Positions 46,578 to 56,958 are shown, counted from the stretch's first letter. The stretch: 64,000 nucleotides of DNA from an uncultured Sphingomonadaceae bacterium (GCA_937873035.1 CALMVA010000006.1:1-64000); one strand, 5' to 3'. Translations and numbers: made by a program. Notes: generated by a model not told the origin, from the letters alone.

Positions 46578-48977
46578 CTAGTGGCGAACAACCTCTTCAC
46601 CCGTGGCTGACGAAACCGGCGGCTGGGCAGCCAACTCGTCAGCTTCGGACCAGTCAATCGGCTCAAGCTTTTCCGCCAGCGCGATTTCCAGAACCTCGTC
46701 GACGTGCTTGACCGGGATGATCGTCAGCCCCTGCTTCACATTTTCAGGAATTTCCGCGAGGTCTTTTTCATTCTCCTGCGGGATGATGACGGTCTTTATG
46801 CCACCGCGCAGCGCGGCGAGCAGCTTTTCCTTCAACCCGCCAATCGGAAGCACGCGGCCGCGCAGCGTGACTTCACCCGTCATGGCGACTTCGCGGCGCA
46901 CGGCAACGCCCGTCAAAGTAGAGACCATCGCCGTCACCATGCCGATGCCGGCCGAAGGGCCATCCTTGGGCACCGCCCCTTCGGGCAAGTGGATATGGAT
47001 GTCCTTGCGCTGAAACAGGCTCGGCTTGATGCCATAGGCCGGTGCGCGCGCCTTCACGAAGCTCATCGCGGCCTGAATCGATTCGGTCATCACATCGCCG
47101 AGTTTCCCCGTTGTGCGTACGCCGCCTTTGCCGGGAACCGTCACCGCTTCTATGGTCAGCAGTTCGCCGCCCACTTCGGTCCAAGCCAGACCCGTGACCG
47201 CGCCAATCTGATTTTCTTCCTCGCCAATGCCGTGGCGGAACTTCAGCACGCCTGCGAATTCCGAAAGGTTTTCCGGCGTAATTTCGACGCTCTTCGCCTT
47301 GCCTTCAAGAATCCGGCGCAGCGCCTTGCGCGCGAGTTTTGCAATCTCGCGCTCCAGCGTGCGGACGCCCGCTTCACGCGTATAGTGGCGGATGAGCGCG
47401 CGCAGCCCCTCTTCGGTGAGCGTGAACTCACCTTTTTTAAGGCCGTGCGCATCGATCTGCTTTTCGATCAGGTGACGCTGCGCAATCTCTACCTTCTCAT
47501 CCTCGGTATAGCCTTCGAGCCGGATGATCTCCATGCGGTCAAGCAGAGGCTGGGGGAGGTTGAGCGAATTCGCCGTCGTCACGAACATCACGTCCGACAG
47601 ATCGACATCCATTTCGAGATAATGATCCTGGAACTTGCTGTTCTGTTCCGGGTCGAGCACTTCGAGCAGCGCCGAGGCCGGATCGCCACGGAAGTCCTGA
47701 CCCAGCTTGTCGATTTCGTCGAGCAGGAACAGCGGGTTCATCGTGCCGGCCTTTTTCAGGTTGGTCACGATCTTGCCCGGCAGCGAGCCGATATAGGTGC
47801 GACGGTGCCCGCGGATTTCGGCCTCATCACGCACGCCGCCCAGCGACTGGCGGATGAACTCGCGCCCCGTGGCCTTGGCAATCGAACGGCCAAGTGAGGT
47901 CTTGCCGACGCCCGGCGGACCGACGAGGCACAGGATGGGCCCTTTAAGCTTGTTGGTGCGTGCCTGCACCGCGAGATACTCGACGATGCGATCCTTCACC
48001 TTTTCAAGCGCGTAATGATCGGCATCGAGAATCGACTGCGCGGCGGCGATGTCCTTTTTGAGCTTGGATTTCTTCCCCCAAGGCAGGCCAAGCAGCACAT
48101 CAAGATAGTTGCGCACCACGGTCGCTTCGGCAGACATGGGCGCCATCGTCTTGAGCTTCTTCAATTCCGCCGTCGCCTTGGCGCGCGCTTCCTTGGTCAG
48201 CTTAAGCTTTTCAATCTTGTTCTGAAGTTCCTGGATTTCGTTGCCGTCACCCTCTTCGCCCTCATTGCCGAGTTCGCGCTGAATGGCCTTCAGTTGCTCG
48301 TTCAGATAATATTCGCGCTGCGTCTTCTCCATCTGGCGCTTCACGCGGCTGCGGATCTTCTTTTCCACCTGCAGCACGCTCAGCTCGCCTTCCATGAAGG
48401 CCAGCGCCATTTCCAGCCGCTTGGCGGTATCAAACTCGACGAGAAGCGTCTGCTTGTCAGACACTTTGAGCGCGAGATTGGCCGACACCGAATCCGCAAG
48501 CCGATCGGCATCCTCGATTTCGCCCAGCTGCACCGCGGTTTCTGCCGGGAGCTTCTTGTTGAGCTTGGCGTAATTCTCAAAGCGATCAACAACCGAGCGC
48601 ATCAGCGCCTCAACCTCGTCGCTGTCCTGCACCGGCGGCAGATCAATCGCCTCCACCTCGGCCATCGCGGTTGCGCCTGCGCTTTCAACATCAACCAGCT
48701 TTGCGCGCTGCTTGCCTTCCACCAGCACGCGCACCGTGCCGTCGGGAAGTTTCAGGAGTTGAAGCACTGTCGCCGATACGCCGATGTCATACAGATCATC
48801 ACGCCCCGGATCGTCCTGACCCGGATCAAGCTGCGCCACGAGGAAAATTTCCTTGTCACCCGACATCGCCGCTTCAAGCGCCGCCACCGATTTATCGCGG
48901 CCAACGAAGAGAGGCACGATCATGTGCGGAAACACAACGATGTCACGCAGGGGAAGCAAGGGCAGTTTAATTGTCAT
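46578..48977 (-). CDS. lon: ATP-dependent protease Lon (LonA)
   Basis: A 799-residue AAA+ serine protease that degrades misfolded and regulatory proteins (in alphaproteobacteria, DnaA and CcrM among others). Layout: N-terminal LAN domain (about 1-205), coiled-coil region, AAA module with Walker [10 protein letters not shown] and Walker [10 protein letters not shown], and a C-terminal protease domain with Ser in PKDGPSAG and Lys in [10 protein letters not shown]. The ATG at 48977 has CGGAG 5 nt upstream and gives the standard [18 protein letters not shown] start. Confidence 0.96.
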   Translation of the reverse strand: MTIKLPLLPLRDIVVFPHMIVPLFVGRDKSVAALEAAMSGDKEIFLVAQLDPGQDDPGRDDLYDIGVSATVLQLLKLPDGTVRVLVEGKQRAKLVDVESAGATAMAEVEAIDLPPVQDSDEVEALMRSVVDRFENYAKLNKKLPAETAVQLGEIEDADRLADSVSANLALKVSDKQTLLVEFDTAKRLEMALAFMEGELSVLQVEKKIRSRVKRQMEKTQREYYLNEQLKAIQRELGNEGEEGDGNEIQELQNKIEKLKLTKEARAKATAELKKLKTMAPMSAEATVVRNYLDVLLGLPWGKKSKLKKDIAAAQSILDADHYALEKVKDRIVEYLAVQARTNKLKGPILCLVGPPGVGKTSLGRSIAKATGREFIRQSLGGVRDEAEIRGHRRTYIGSLPGKIVTNLKKAGTMNPLFLLDEIDKLGQDFRGDPASALLEVLDPEQNSKFQDHYLEMDVDLSDVMFVTTANSLNLPQPLLDRMEIIRLEGYTEDEKVEIAQRHLIEKQIDAHGLKKGEFTLTEEGLRALIRHYTREAGVRTLEREIAKLARKALRRILEGKAKSVEITPENLSEFAGVLKFRHGIGEEENQIGAVTGLAWTEVGGELLTIEAVTVPGKGGVRTTGKLGDVMTESIQAAMSFVKARAPAYGIKPSLFQRKDIHIHLPEGAVPKDGPSAGIGMVTAMVSTLTGVAVRREVAMTGEVTLRGRVLPIGGLKEKLLAALRGGIKTVIIPQENEKDLAEIPENVKQGLTIIPVKHVDEVLEIALAEKLEPIDWSEADELAAQPPVSSATGEEVVRH

Positions 48978-49050
48978 TGTCACTCCGTAAGGGCGTCTCA
49001 TGCCTGCCCTTTGGCGTGAATATGGTAGCCCGCCCTGCCCTAATCAATGC

Positions 49051-49725
49051 CTAAGCGGTCAAGCGCCCCTCATGCAGCCGCACAATTCGATCCATTTTGC
49101 CCGCAAGTCGCTCATTATGGGTGGCAACAAGCGCCGCCGCCCCCTGCCCGCGCACCAAAGCGAGAAACTCGGCCAGCACGATGTCCGCCGTCGCCTCATC
49201 AAGATTTCCGGTCGGCTCATCGGCGAGCACAAGGCGCGGACGATTGGCAAGCGCGCGCGCCACGGCCACGCGCTGCTGCTCCCCGCCCGAAAGCTGGCTT
49301 GGCCGGTGTGACAGACGGTGGCCAAGGCCAAGGGCGGTCAATAAATCCTGCGCCCGCCCGCGCGCAGCCTCTTCGTCACAATCGCGCACCAGCTGGGGCA
49401 GCATGACATTTTCGATGGCGGTAAAGTCCGGCAGGAGGTGGTGGAACTGATAGACAAAGCCCAGCGCATCACGCCGCACGCGGGTCCGCCCGTCATTGTC
49501 GAGCGCGGCCACTTCTTCCCCAGCGATGCGGATCGACCCCTGAAAACCACCTTCCAGCAGCCCCAACGCCTGCAACATCGTCGACTTGCCGGACCCGGAA
49601 GGCCCCAGCAGCGCAACAATCTCACCCGGCGCGATCGACAGATCGACCCCGCGCAGCACCTCTATCGTTTCGCCCCCTTGCGTGAAGGCGCGACGCAAAT
49701 TGCGAACTTCAACGATGTCACTCAT
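49051..49725 (-). CDS. lolD: lipoprotein-releasing ABC transporter ATPase LolD
   Basis: A 224-residue ABC ATPase that powers release of lipoproteins from the inner membrane. Walker A is GPSGSGKST (41-49), the signature [16 protein letters not shown] (about 138-153) and Walker [14 protein letters not shown]. It overlaps the end of the permease gene by 8 nt, which supports the ATG at 49725. Confidence 0.94.
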   Translation of the reverse strand: MSDIVEVRNLRRAFTQGGETIEVLRGVDLSIAPGEIVALLGPSGSGKSTMLQALGLLEGGFQGSIRIAGEEVAALDNDGRTRVRRDALGFVYQFHHLLPDFTAIENVMLPQLVRDCDEEAARGRAQDLLTALGLGHRLSHRPSQLSGGEQQRVAVARALANRPRLVLADEPTGNLDEATADIVLAEFLALVRGQGAAALVATHNERLAGKMDRIVRLHEGRLTA

Positions 49726-50968
49726 AGCGCAGCACCTGCACAGGATCCGTGCTCGCCGCCTTGAAGGCCGGATATAAGGTGGCAAGAAAGCTGAAGAAAA
49801 GCGCCATCAGCGTGATGCCGAGGATTTCCATCGGGTCCACCTTTGACGGCAACTCGGTGAGGTAGCGGATTTGCGGGTCCCAAAGCGTCTGCCCGGTCAG
49901 GAACTGGACGGCATTGACGACATTCTGACGGAACACGAGGAAGATCAGCCCCAGAATAACGCCCGCAACCGTGCCCAACGCCCCTATCGTCGTGCCGACG
50001 GTCATGAAAATGCGCAGGATGCCCGCACGCGAGGCTCCCATTGTCCGCAAAATGGCAATGTCACGTGTTTTGGCGCGCACCAGCATGATGAGCGACGACA
50101 AGATGTTGAAGGCCGCCACGAGAATGATGATCGAGAGGACGACGAACGACACAACCCGATCCACGGCGAGCGCCTCAAACAGCGAGGCGTTCATCGTCCG
50201 CCAGTCGGAAACGACCGCCCTGTCCGCAACCTGCTTGCCAAGCGGCGCGAGAATGTCGCCCACCTTGTCTGCATCGACAGTGTCGATCTCCACCATGCCC
50301 ACCGCATCGCCCAGCAGCAGCAGCGTCTGCGCATCTTCGATAGGCATCAGCACGAACGCCTTGTCATAATCATAAATGCCGACCTCGAAGATCGCCGCGA
50401 CGCGATAGGAAACGATTCGCGGCATCGTCCCGAAGGGCGTCGTCTGGCCATCGGGCGAGATGAGGCTGATCGAACCGCCCACTTGCGCGCCGAGCGCCTC
50501 AGCCAGGCGTGCGCCAATAGCAACATTGCCGCTGCCCGGCGTCAGTTCCTTGAGGCTGCCCGCGACGACCTTGGACTTCAGCGTCTTGTTGCTACGGATG
50601 TCGGACACGCGCATCCCGCGCACAAGTATGCCTTCTACCCGGCCCGTATAGCTCGCCATCAGCGGCTGTTCGATCAGCGGTGTCGCCGCTGTCACACCCG
50701 ACGTTGCCTTGGCCTTGGCGACGACATCCTGCCATCCGGGCAGTTTTCCGCCATAGCCCTGCACCACGGCATGGCCATTCAGCCCCACGATCTTATCAAA
50801 CAATTCTGCGCGAAAGCCGTTCATCACACTCATCACAATGATGAGCGCGGCTACCCCCAGCATCACGGCAACAAGGCTGATGCTCGCGACAAGGAAGATG
50901 AAACCTTCTCCCTTGCCCGGCAGCAGATAGCGTTTTGCGATGAAACGTTCGTAGCGGGTCAGCAGCAT
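49718..50968 (-). CDS. lolC: lipoprotein-releasing permease LolC/LolE (LolF-like)
   Basis: A 416-residue permease with one N-terminal helix (about 27-52), a large periplasmic domain (about 55-270) and three C-terminal helices of the FtsX type. The start [24 protein letters not shown] begins one residue after the chosen ATG at 50968. A single permease with LolD is common in alphaproteobacteria, where one protein serves as both LolC and LolE. Confidence 0.92.
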   Translation of the reverse strand: MLLTRYERFIAKRYLLPGKGEGFIFLVASISLVAVMLGVAALIIVMSVMNGFRAELFDKIVGLNGHAVVQGYGGKLPGWQDVVAKAKATSGVTAATPLIEQPLMASYTGRVEGILVRGMRVSDIRSNKTLKSKVVAGSLKELTPGSGNVAIGARLAEALGAQVGGSISLISPDGQTTPFGTMPRIVSYRVAAIFEVGIYDYDKAFVLMPIEDAQTLLLLGDAVGMVEIDTVDADKVGDILAPLGKQVADRAVVSDWRTMNASLFEALAVDRVVSFVVLSIIILVAAFNILSSLIMLVRAKTRDIAILRTMGASRAGILRIFMTVGTTIGALGTVAGVILGLIFLVFRQNVVNAVQFLTGQTLWDPQIRYLTELPSKVDPMEILGITLMALFFSFLATLYPAFKAASTDPVQVLRYE

Positions 50969-51417
50969 TGGCGTTGGTCTAGAGTCCGCAGCCAAGACTG
51001 GCAATGCCGCTCAACACCTGTTGCGGATTCACAACAGCCGTAGGCAAATCGTCGCCTGCAAGGCCGCAAGGCGATGACATTCCACATCGCTTCCTATAGC
51101 CCTCTCCTCCTGAACAGGGGCCATGGTCAACGGTTCGGGGAGACTTTGCAAAGCTGGACACAAAGTCAGGCGGCAAAGACGACATATTTACGAATGGGGG
51201 CGGACGAGTTTTTATTCGTCACGCAATGCGCCCGGACCGGAAACGGTCCGGGCGCAACGCTTTTAAGGCCAGAGCGGCGCAAAAATGCGACGAAAAACCG
51301 CGCCTCCCACCAAAAATTCAGAAAAACCCCGCCAAATAAACGATAACTTTACGTCGTTTGAATATGTGAGTCACCCGAACGGCTTTGCGACGGGGCCGGA
51401 CATGGTGAAGGGTAATC
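50969..51417. other. 449-bp intergenic region with hairpins
   Basis: No convincing protein gene lies between the divergent lolC and the unknown gene at 51418. It should hold both promoters. The middle contains a small hairpin (GACGA/TCGTC, 51203-51220) and a very strong one at 51228-51255, so a short non-coding RNA is possible. Confidence 0.6.
51228..51255 (+). terminator. perfect 12-bp hairpin with GAAA loop
   Basis: GCGCCCGGACCG (51228-51239) and CGGTCCGGGCGC (51244-51255) pair perfectly around GAAA, a GNRA-type tetraloop. AACGCTTTTAA follows. It resembles an intrinsic terminator, but no annotated gene on the plus strand ends before it, so it may end a small RNA. Confidence 0.6.
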
Positions 51418-52089
51418 ATGGCATCACGGCCGATGGACAAAAACGCGCCTTGCGGGTTTGAGAACGCCATTCTGGCAATGGCGACCGACAATGGCTCGGC
51501 CGGGCATCCATATGCTTCGGGCGAGGCGTTTTTGCGCGGGCACCATGCCATGCGCAATCTGGCCGATGCCATCCACCATTTCGGCTATCTGCACGGCCGC
51601 CATCCCGGCATGGTCGCCAATGCGCGCGCGCGCGCGCAAGCCCCTGTGGTCGATGACTGGTTTGCTGAAGCAATTGAGGGCTTTGCCAAAGAGCGCGCCT
51701 ATCTTGCCCGGCTGGTCGTCGCCGTTGGCCCCTCGCCCAGCACACCGGGGCAGGCAGAGAGCGAGGCCGCGCTTTCCGGTCAGTATCACGCCCTTGATAT
51801 GCTCTCACAGTCAGACCGCATGGGCTGCGCTTTTGGGGCCGCTGTGGCTCTGGTGCTCGACTGGACAGCCATTCGCACCACGCTTGATCAGGCAGCGGAT
51901 CGCTTTGGCATCATCCCGCCGCAATGCGACCTGCCAATGCGCGACGCGACACTCGCTGCGCTGCGTGCACTGGCCACGACGCCAGCGGTTGAGCGTGCGG
52001 CATCCTTTGGTGCGCAACAGCTCTTCATGCAGCATCGCGGCCTTTGGGATCTGCTGGAAGCCCGCCACATCGCGCGCGGCGACTACTAG
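51418..52089 (+). CDS. conserved hypothetical protein, unknown function
   Basis: A 223-residue soluble, mostly helical protein. It is Ala-rich, has His-rich patches (RGHHAMRNLADAIHHFGYLHGRHPG, about 40-64 split) and ends LLEARHIARGDY. No catalytic motif or family is recognised. GAAGGG lies 5 nt before the ATG. Codon use fits the chromosome. It stands alone between the hairpin-rich region and the MoxR pair; the His/Asp pattern of the first half would fit a helical metal or ligand binder, but this is only a guess. Confidence 0.6.
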   Translation: MASRPMDKNAPCGFENAILAMATDNGSAGHPYASGEAFLRGHHAMRNLADAIHHFGYLHGRHPGMVANARARAQAPVVDDWFAEAIEGFAKERAYLARLVVAVGPSPSTPGQAESEAALSGQYHALDMLSQSDRMGCAFGAAVALVLDWTAIRTTLDQAADRFGIIPPQCDLPMRDATLAALRALATTPAVERAASFGAQQLFMQHRGLWDLLEARHIARGDY

Positions 52090-52187
52090 GGGCACTTCAC
52101 TCCCTTGCGTCAAATAGCGGCTTGCGCACCGCGCCCGCTCTGCCTATCGCCTTTGGCAACTTGCCGTTTACGTCAAAGGAAATGCCC

Positions 52188-53030
52188 ATGCGCTTCGAAG
52201 GCACTCAATCCTACGTCGCAACCGACGATCTCAAGGTTGCCGTCAACGCGGCCGCAACGCTGCGCCGCCCGCTCCTCGTCAAGGGTGAGCCCGGCACTGG
52301 CAAGACCGTGCTGGCAGAGGAAATCGCCAAGGCGCTGAACGCTCCGCTCATCACCTGGAACATCAAATCCACCACCAAGGCGCATCAGGGCCTTTATGAA
52401 TATGACGCGGTCGCCCGCCTGCGCGACGGCCAGCTGGGCGATGAGCGCGTCCACGACATTCGCAACTACATCAAGAAGGGCAAGCTCTGGGAAGCCTTTG
52501 AAAGCCCGCAGCTTCCCGTTCTGCTGATCGACGAAATCGACAAGGCAGACATCGAGTTCCCGAACGACCTTCTGCAAGAACTCGACCGCATGAGCTTCGA
52601 CGTTTACGAAACGCAGGAAACCGTTGCCGCGCGTGAACGCCCGATCGTCGTCATCACCTCGAACAACGAGAAAGAGCTGCCCGACGCCTTTCTGCGCCGC
52701 TGCTTCTTCCACTATATCAAATTCCCCGACCGTGAGACGATGCAGTCGATCATCGACGTGCACTTCCCCGGCATCCAGAAGATCCTCGTCTCAAAGGCGA
52801 TGGACATCTTCTATGAAGTCCGTGATGTCCCCGGCCTCAAGAAGAAGCCCTCCACCTCGGAACTGCTCGACTGGCTCAAGCTGCTGCTCGCCGAGGATAT
52901 GCCGCTCGACGTGCTTCAGAACAAGGACCCGACCAAGGCGATCCCGCCGCTGCACGGTGCCTTGCTCAAAAATGAGCAGGACGTCATGCTGTTCGAACGC
53001 CTCGCTTTCATGGCCCGGCGTCAGGGATAA
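52188..53030 (+). CDS. MoxR-family AAA+ ATPase
   Basis: A 280-residue AAA+ ATPase with Walker A GEPGTGKT (33-40), Walker B LLIDEIDKAD (about 108) and an arginine-finger region FLRRCFFHYI. MoxR ATPases act as chaperones that insert metals or open complexes together with vWA partners. AAAGGA is 7 nt before the ATG at 52188. The partner vWA gene follows 39 bp later. Confidence 0.92.
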   Translation: MRFEGTQSYVATDDLKVAVNAAATLRRPLLVKGEPGTGKTVLAEEIAKALNAPLITWNIKSTTKAHQGLYEYDAVARLRDGQLGDERVHDIRNYIKKGKLWEAFESPQLPVLLIDEIDKADIEFPNDLLQELDRMSFDVYETQETVAARERPIVVITSNNEKELPDAFLRRCFFHYIKFPDRETMQSIIDVHFPGIQKILVSKAMDIFYEVRDVPGLKKKPSTSELLDWLKLLLAEDMPLDVLQNKDPTKAIPPLHGALLKNEQDVMLFERLAFMARRQG

Positions 53031-53069
53031 GCACCAAGGGAGCAACATCCCGAAAAGGACTTTGGTTCG

Positions 53070-54248
53070 ATGTTCTTCAACTTCCTCGACGAGCTGCGCA
53101 CGGCGGGCATCCCTGCCTCGCTCAAGGAGCATCTCATTCTGCTTGAGGCGCTCGACAAGGAAGTCATCGAGCGGACGCCAGAGCAATTCTATTATCTGTC
53201 ACGTTCGGTCTTCGTGAAGGACGAAGGCCTGCTCGACCGGTTCGATCAGGTGTTCAACAAGGTCTTCAAGGGCCTGTTGACCGAATATGGCACCAAGCCA
53301 GTCGACATTCCCGAAGACTGGCTGCGCGCGGTGGCCGAAAAGTTTCTGACGCCAGAGGAAATGGCCAAGATCGAATCGCTCGGCTCTTGGGAAGAGATCA
53401 TGGATACGCTCAAGAAGCGGCTCGAAGAGCAGCAGGAGCGCCATGAAGGCGGCAATAAATGGGTTGGCACTGGCGGCACATCCCCCTTCGGCAATAATGG
53501 CTACAACCCCGAAGGCGTTCGCATCGGTGGCGAATCAAAGCATAAGCGCGCGCTGAAAGTATGGGAAAAGCGCGAGTTCCAGAATCTCGACAACACCCGC
53601 GAATTGGGCACGCGCAACATCAAGATCGCACTCAGGCGCCTGCGTAAATTCGCGCGCGAAGGGGCGGCGGAAGAGCTGGACATCAAGGCGACGATTGACG
53701 GCACGGCACGACAGGGCTGGCTCGACATTCATATGCGCCCCGAACGGCGCAATGCCATCAAGGTGCTCTTGTGCCTTGATGTCGGCGGTTCGATGGACCC
53801 GTTCATCAAGCTGGTGGAAGAGCTGTTCAGCGCGGCAACCGCCGAGTTCAAAAACCTTGAGTTCTTCTACTTCCACAACTGCGTCTATGAAGGGCTTTGG
53901 AAGGACAATAAGCGCCGCTTTTCAGAGCGCACCCCGACATGGGAAATGCTCCACAAATTCCCACACGACTACAAGCTCGTCTTTGTTGGCGATGCGGCGA
54001 TGAGCCCCTATGAAATCAGCCATCCGGGCGGCTCGGTCGAACATTTCAACGAGGAAGCGGGTGCCGTGTGGCTCCAGCGAATGGTCAACACCTACCCCGC
54101 CGCCATCTGGCTCAACCCCACGCCTGAGCAGCACTGGACCTATTCGCAGTCGACCAAGATCATCAAGGATTTGATGAACGACCGTATGTTCCCGCTGACG
54201 CTTGAAGGGCTGGATGACGCCATGCGCGAACTGACGCGCAAAAATTAG
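53070..54248 (+). CDS. CoxE-like von Willebrand A domain protein
   Basis: A 392-residue protein with a helical N-terminal half (about 1-215) and a C-terminal vWA domain with the MIDAS-like motif DVGGSMD (about 235), where the first Ser of DxSxS is Gly. It ends with the CoxE-family WTYSQSTKIIKDLM region. With the upstream MoxR it forms the usual ATPase/vWA pair of COG3825 type, conserved in many alphaproteobacteria. The client is unknown. Confidence 0.9.
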   Translation: MFFNFLDELRTAGIPASLKEHLILLEALDKEVIERTPEQFYYLSRSVFVKDEGLLDRFDQVFNKVFKGLLTEYGTKPVDIPEDWLRAVAEKFLTPEEMAKIESLGSWEEIMDTLKKRLEEQQERHEGGNKWVGTGGTSPFGNNGYNPEGVRIGGESKHKRALKVWEKREFQNLDNTRELGTRNIKIALRRLRKFAREGAAEELDIKATIDGTARQGWLDIHMRPERRNAIKVLLCLDVGGSMDPFIKLVEELFSAATAEFKNLEFFYFHNCVYEGLWKDNKRRFSERTPTWEMLHKFPHDYKLVFVGDAAMSPYEISHPGGSVEHFNEEAGAVWLQRMVNTYPAAIWLNPTPEQHWTYSQSTKIIKDLMNDRMFPLTLEGLDDAMRELTRKN

Positions 54249-54350
54249 AGCGTGTTCGGTTTTGACGGACTCAAAACCACGCTCCAAATTGTCTGTTTTC
54301 CGCGATTTCCGAGCTGTTCGGTGTTTCCACCTTACTCGAAATCGCTCTAA
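54246..54350. repeat. dispersed intergenic repeat A, copy 2 (two-hairpin palindrome)
   Basis: TTAGAGCG at the left end is the exact inverse of CGCTCTAA at the right end. Inside are two hairpins: GGTTTTGA/TCAAAACC (54259-54266, 54272-54279) framed by GAGCG/CGCTC, and GCGATTTCCGAG/CTCGAAATCGC (54303-54314, 54337-54347). It follows the CoxE-like gene directly, and aligns with 41519-41619. Confidence 0.75.
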
Positions 54351-54364
54351 CCCCTCCCCTCATT

Positions 54365-54454
54365 CCGTTTGGGCTGAGCCTGTCGAAGCCCTGTTCTTCC
54401 TTCTTCAATGGCACGCAGAAAAGGGCGGCCCTTCGACGAGTTCAGGGCAAGCGG
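54365..54454. repeat. REP-like repeat B, copy 1
   Basis: GGGCTGAGCCTGTCGAAGCCCTG on the left is matched by an inverted GCCCTTCGACGAGTTCAGGGC on the right, 35 nt apart. Together they make a palindromic element. The second copy is at 57584-57669. Confidence 0.75.
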
Positions 54455-54484
54455 TTTTGGGGTCGCCAAAGGCGCATCTGCGCT

Positions 54485-55735
54485 CTACCCAAAGGGCCGG
54501 TCAATCGAGGACGGCGGCGTGCTGAACCATCTGGGGCCACTTGCCGTCATGTAGAAACAGTCTTCCAGACGGATGCCGAAGCTGCCGGGAATGTAGAGGC
54601 CCGGCTCGTTGGAAAAGCACATTCCTTCAGCCAGCGGCGTTGCTTCATCATGAACGAGGTTGACCGGCTCATGCCCATCCATGCCGATGCCATGCCCCGT
54701 GCGATGCGATAATCCCGGCAGGCGATAGCCGGGGCCATAGCCGATCTTCTCATACCAGCCGCGCACCGCATCATCCACCGCGCCGCACGGCTTGCCGAGT
54801 TGCGCTGCCTCAAAGGCCACCTGCTGGCCTTGCCGCACCTGCGCCCACACCTCGCGCTGGCGCTTGCTTGGCTCGCCGAACACAAAGCTGCGCGAGATGT
54901 CAGACACATAGCCATGCACCAAGCAGCCACCGTCGAGCAGGATCACTTCGCCCTCGCGCACCTGCTGCGGCTTGCCCGATCCGTGCGGATAGGCGCTGGC
55001 CTCTCCCAACAGGATAAGCGCATCGCCGCCCTTCCCGCCCAGTTGCGCGGTCGCCCCGGCGATAAGCGCGTTGATGTCGGCCGGTGTCATCCCCGCCTTG
55101 ATGCGCTTGCTCGCATCGCGGAAGGCCGCAATCGTAATGTCGGCGGCAACCTGCATCAGCGCAATCTCGGCTGGAGTCTTGTGCATCCGGCACCCGCGCA
55201 CCACACCCGCGCCATTCACCGTGCGCACGCCGGGCAGCGCCTTTTGCAGGCCGTCAACAATGAACAGCCGCACCGTTTCCTCAATCGCAACGGGCTTGTC
55301 GGCCAGCTTGCGCTCCTGCAACCAGCCCACGACGAGCGCGAGCGGATTTTCATGCTCATCCCATGTGCGCACTTCCGCTGGAATGGCGAGCGATTCGCGG
55401 ATCGACGGCGCCTCGAAATAGGGCGTCACCGCCGTCACTTCGCCTTCAACCGGGATGAGCGCCGCTGTCAGCCGTTCGCTGCGCCACCATTCAACACCCG
55501 TAAAATAGACAAGGCTGGACCCCGGCTCCACCAGCAGCGCGCCAATGCCCGCTTCCGCCATCAGGCGCTGAACCTTTGCGAGCCGCGCCTTGCGCTCCTC
55601 GACACCGATGGGAACTGCCTTGGCTGCAAGATTGGGTAAAGTGGCATCGGGCCTCGTCGCGGCAGACGCAAGACGCGATTGGAAAGCGATCAGCCCCACT
55701 GCCGCAGACCCCAGCAAAGTGCGCCGTGCGATCAT
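54485..55735 (-). CDS. Tat-exported M24-family peptidase (Xaa-Pro aminopeptidase-like)
   Basis: A 416-residue metallopeptidase. The start IARRTLLGSAAVGLIAF is a twin-arginine-type signal, with a likely cut after ASA near residue 25. The creatinase-like N-domain is followed by the pita-bread fold with five metal ligands: Asp in LLDGGCLVHGYVSDISRSF (two), His in GHGIGMDGHEP, Glu in SNEPGLYI and Glu in IRLEDCFYM. It would cleave Xaa-Pro or similar dipeptides outside the cytoplasm. The NamZ-like gene lies 14 nt upstream and may be co-transcribed. Confidence 0.9.
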   Translation of the reverse strand: MIARRTLLGSAAVGLIAFQSRLASAATRPDATLPNLAAKAVPIGVEERKARLAKVQRLMAEAGIGALLVEPGSSLVYFTGVEWWRSERLTAALIPVEGEVTAVTPYFEAPSIRESLAIPAEVRTWDEHENPLALVVGWLQERKLADKPVAIEETVRLFIVDGLQKALPGVRTVNGAGVVRGCRMHKTPAEIALMQVAADITIAAFRDASKRIKAGMTPADINALIAGATAQLGGKGGDALILLGEASAYPHGSGKPQQVREGEVILLDGGCLVHGYVSDISRSFVFGEPSKRQREVWAQVRQGQQVAFEAAQLGKPCGAVDDAVRGWYEKIGYGPGYRLPGLSHRTGHGIGMDGHEPVNLVHDEATPLAEGMCFSNEPGLYIPGSFGIRLEDCFYMTASGPRWFSTPPSSIDRPFG

Positions 55736-55749
55736 GGCTTATCCCCTTC

Positions 55750-56958
55750 TCAATAGCGCAGAAATGCGCGGCGTTCCTCTACCCATGCCTGTTCATCAGC
55801 AATTGTCAGCACGTCGAGATCGGCAGGCGTGGCGGCAGGATCATCCACCCATTCGCGCAACAAAGGCCCGCCATTTATCACGTCGATGGCAAGCACATCG
55901 TTGGTATATTCATATTTGAAATCGGTGCCGCGCCACAGAACATAATCCGGGTAAAGGCGGCGGATCGCCTTGAAGCCAAGCGCCTGCACACGCCATGGCT
56001 TGAACATGGCATGGTCATAGCCCGGCCCTTCTGCATGGATGTGCACGCCACTGCACAGCTTGCCGACGTGCTTGTGGAAGGTTGGCTCAAACCAGCAATC
56101 GCGCAAGGTGCAACCCTTGAGCCATTCGGGCGCGAGGCTCTGCATTTCCGCAATCACCCTGCCGGCATCAATGTCAGGCGCGCCGAAGAGTTCCAGCGGG
56201 CGCGTGGTGCCGCGCCCTTCTGAAAGCGTCGCGCCCTCTACCATCACCGTCCCGGCATAGGCGCGCGCCATGTTAAGGTTGGGCGCATTGGGGCTGGGGT
56301 TGATCCAGATGCGCTCGGCGAGCGGCCAGCCATAGCCGGGCGCGGCATTGGGATCATAGCCTTCCATCCCGACGATGCGGTAATCGACATTCAGCTTAAG
56401 CCGGTCAATGAACCAAAGACCCAACTCACCCATGGTGAGGCCATGGCGCATCGGCATTTCACCCGCGCCCACAAAGCTTTCCCACCCGCTGCGCAGCGTC
56501 AGCCCCTCGACGGGGCGGCCAGCGGGGTTGGGCCGATCCAGAACCCAGACTGACTTGCCCTTTTCCGCCGCCTTCTCAAGAATATAGCGCAGCGTCGTGA
56601 TGAAGGTATAGATACGGCAGCCAAGATCCTGAAGATCAATGAGAATGACGTCGAAGCTCTCCATCATCGCGTCAGTCGGGCTGCGGACTTCGCCATAAAG
56701 GCTGAACACGGGGATGCCGAGCGCCGGATCAATGAAGTCTGGCGACTCCATCATATTATCCTGCTTGTCGCCGCGCAGGCCGTGTTGCGGACCAAAGGCG
56801 GCGGACAGCCTGATTTCCGGGCATTGCGCCAGCGCATCAAGGCTGTGCGTCAGATCTTTTGTGACAGAGGCCGGGTGCGCAAGCAGCGCAACGCGGCGAC
56901 CCTCAAGCTCTTTGCGAAGCGATGCATCGGCGAGCAGGCGATCAATACCGAAGTTCAT
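55750..56958 (-). CDS. namZ: DUF1343/NamZ-like exo-beta-N-acetylmuramidase
   Basis: A 402-residue protein of the DUF1343 family: AAFGPQHGLRGDKQDNM (about 55), LIDLQDLGCRIYTFI, VLDRPNPAG and SEGRGTTRPLELFGAP. The founding member NamZ removes MurNAc from the non-reducing end of peptidoglycan fragments. No clear signal peptide is seen from the ATG at 56958, so it may work in the cytoplasm or use another route. It overlaps the DOMON-like gene by ATGA. Confidence 0.85.
   Translation of the reverse strand: MNFGIDRLLADASLRKELEGRRVALLAHPASVTKDLTHSLDALAQCPEIRLSAAFGPQHGLRGDKQDNMMESPDFIDPALGIPVFSLYGEVRSPTDAMMESFDVILIDLQDLGCRIYTFITTLRYILEKAAEKGKSVWVLDRPNPAGRPVEGLTLRSGWESFVGAGEMPMRHGLTMGELGLWFIDRLKLNVDYRIVGMEGYDPNAAPGYGWPLAERIWINPSPNAPNLNMARAYAGTVMVEGATLSEGRGTTRPLELFGAPDIDAGRVIAEMQSLAPEWLKGCTLRDCWFEPTFHKHVGKLCSGVHIHAEGPGYDHAMFKPWRVQALGFKAIRRLYPDYVLWRGTDFKYEYTNDVLAIDVINGGPLLREWVDDPAATPADLDVLTIADEQAWVEERRAFLRY

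Noticed and set aside
46704..47897. 397-residue plus-strand frame inside lon
   Set aside because: Lon is certain on the other strand, and this frame has no recognisable motif or ribosome-binding site.
51074..51346. 90-residue plus-strand frame in the lolC upstream gap
   Set aside because: It runs through the strong hairpins, has no ribosome-binding site and no protein-like composition.
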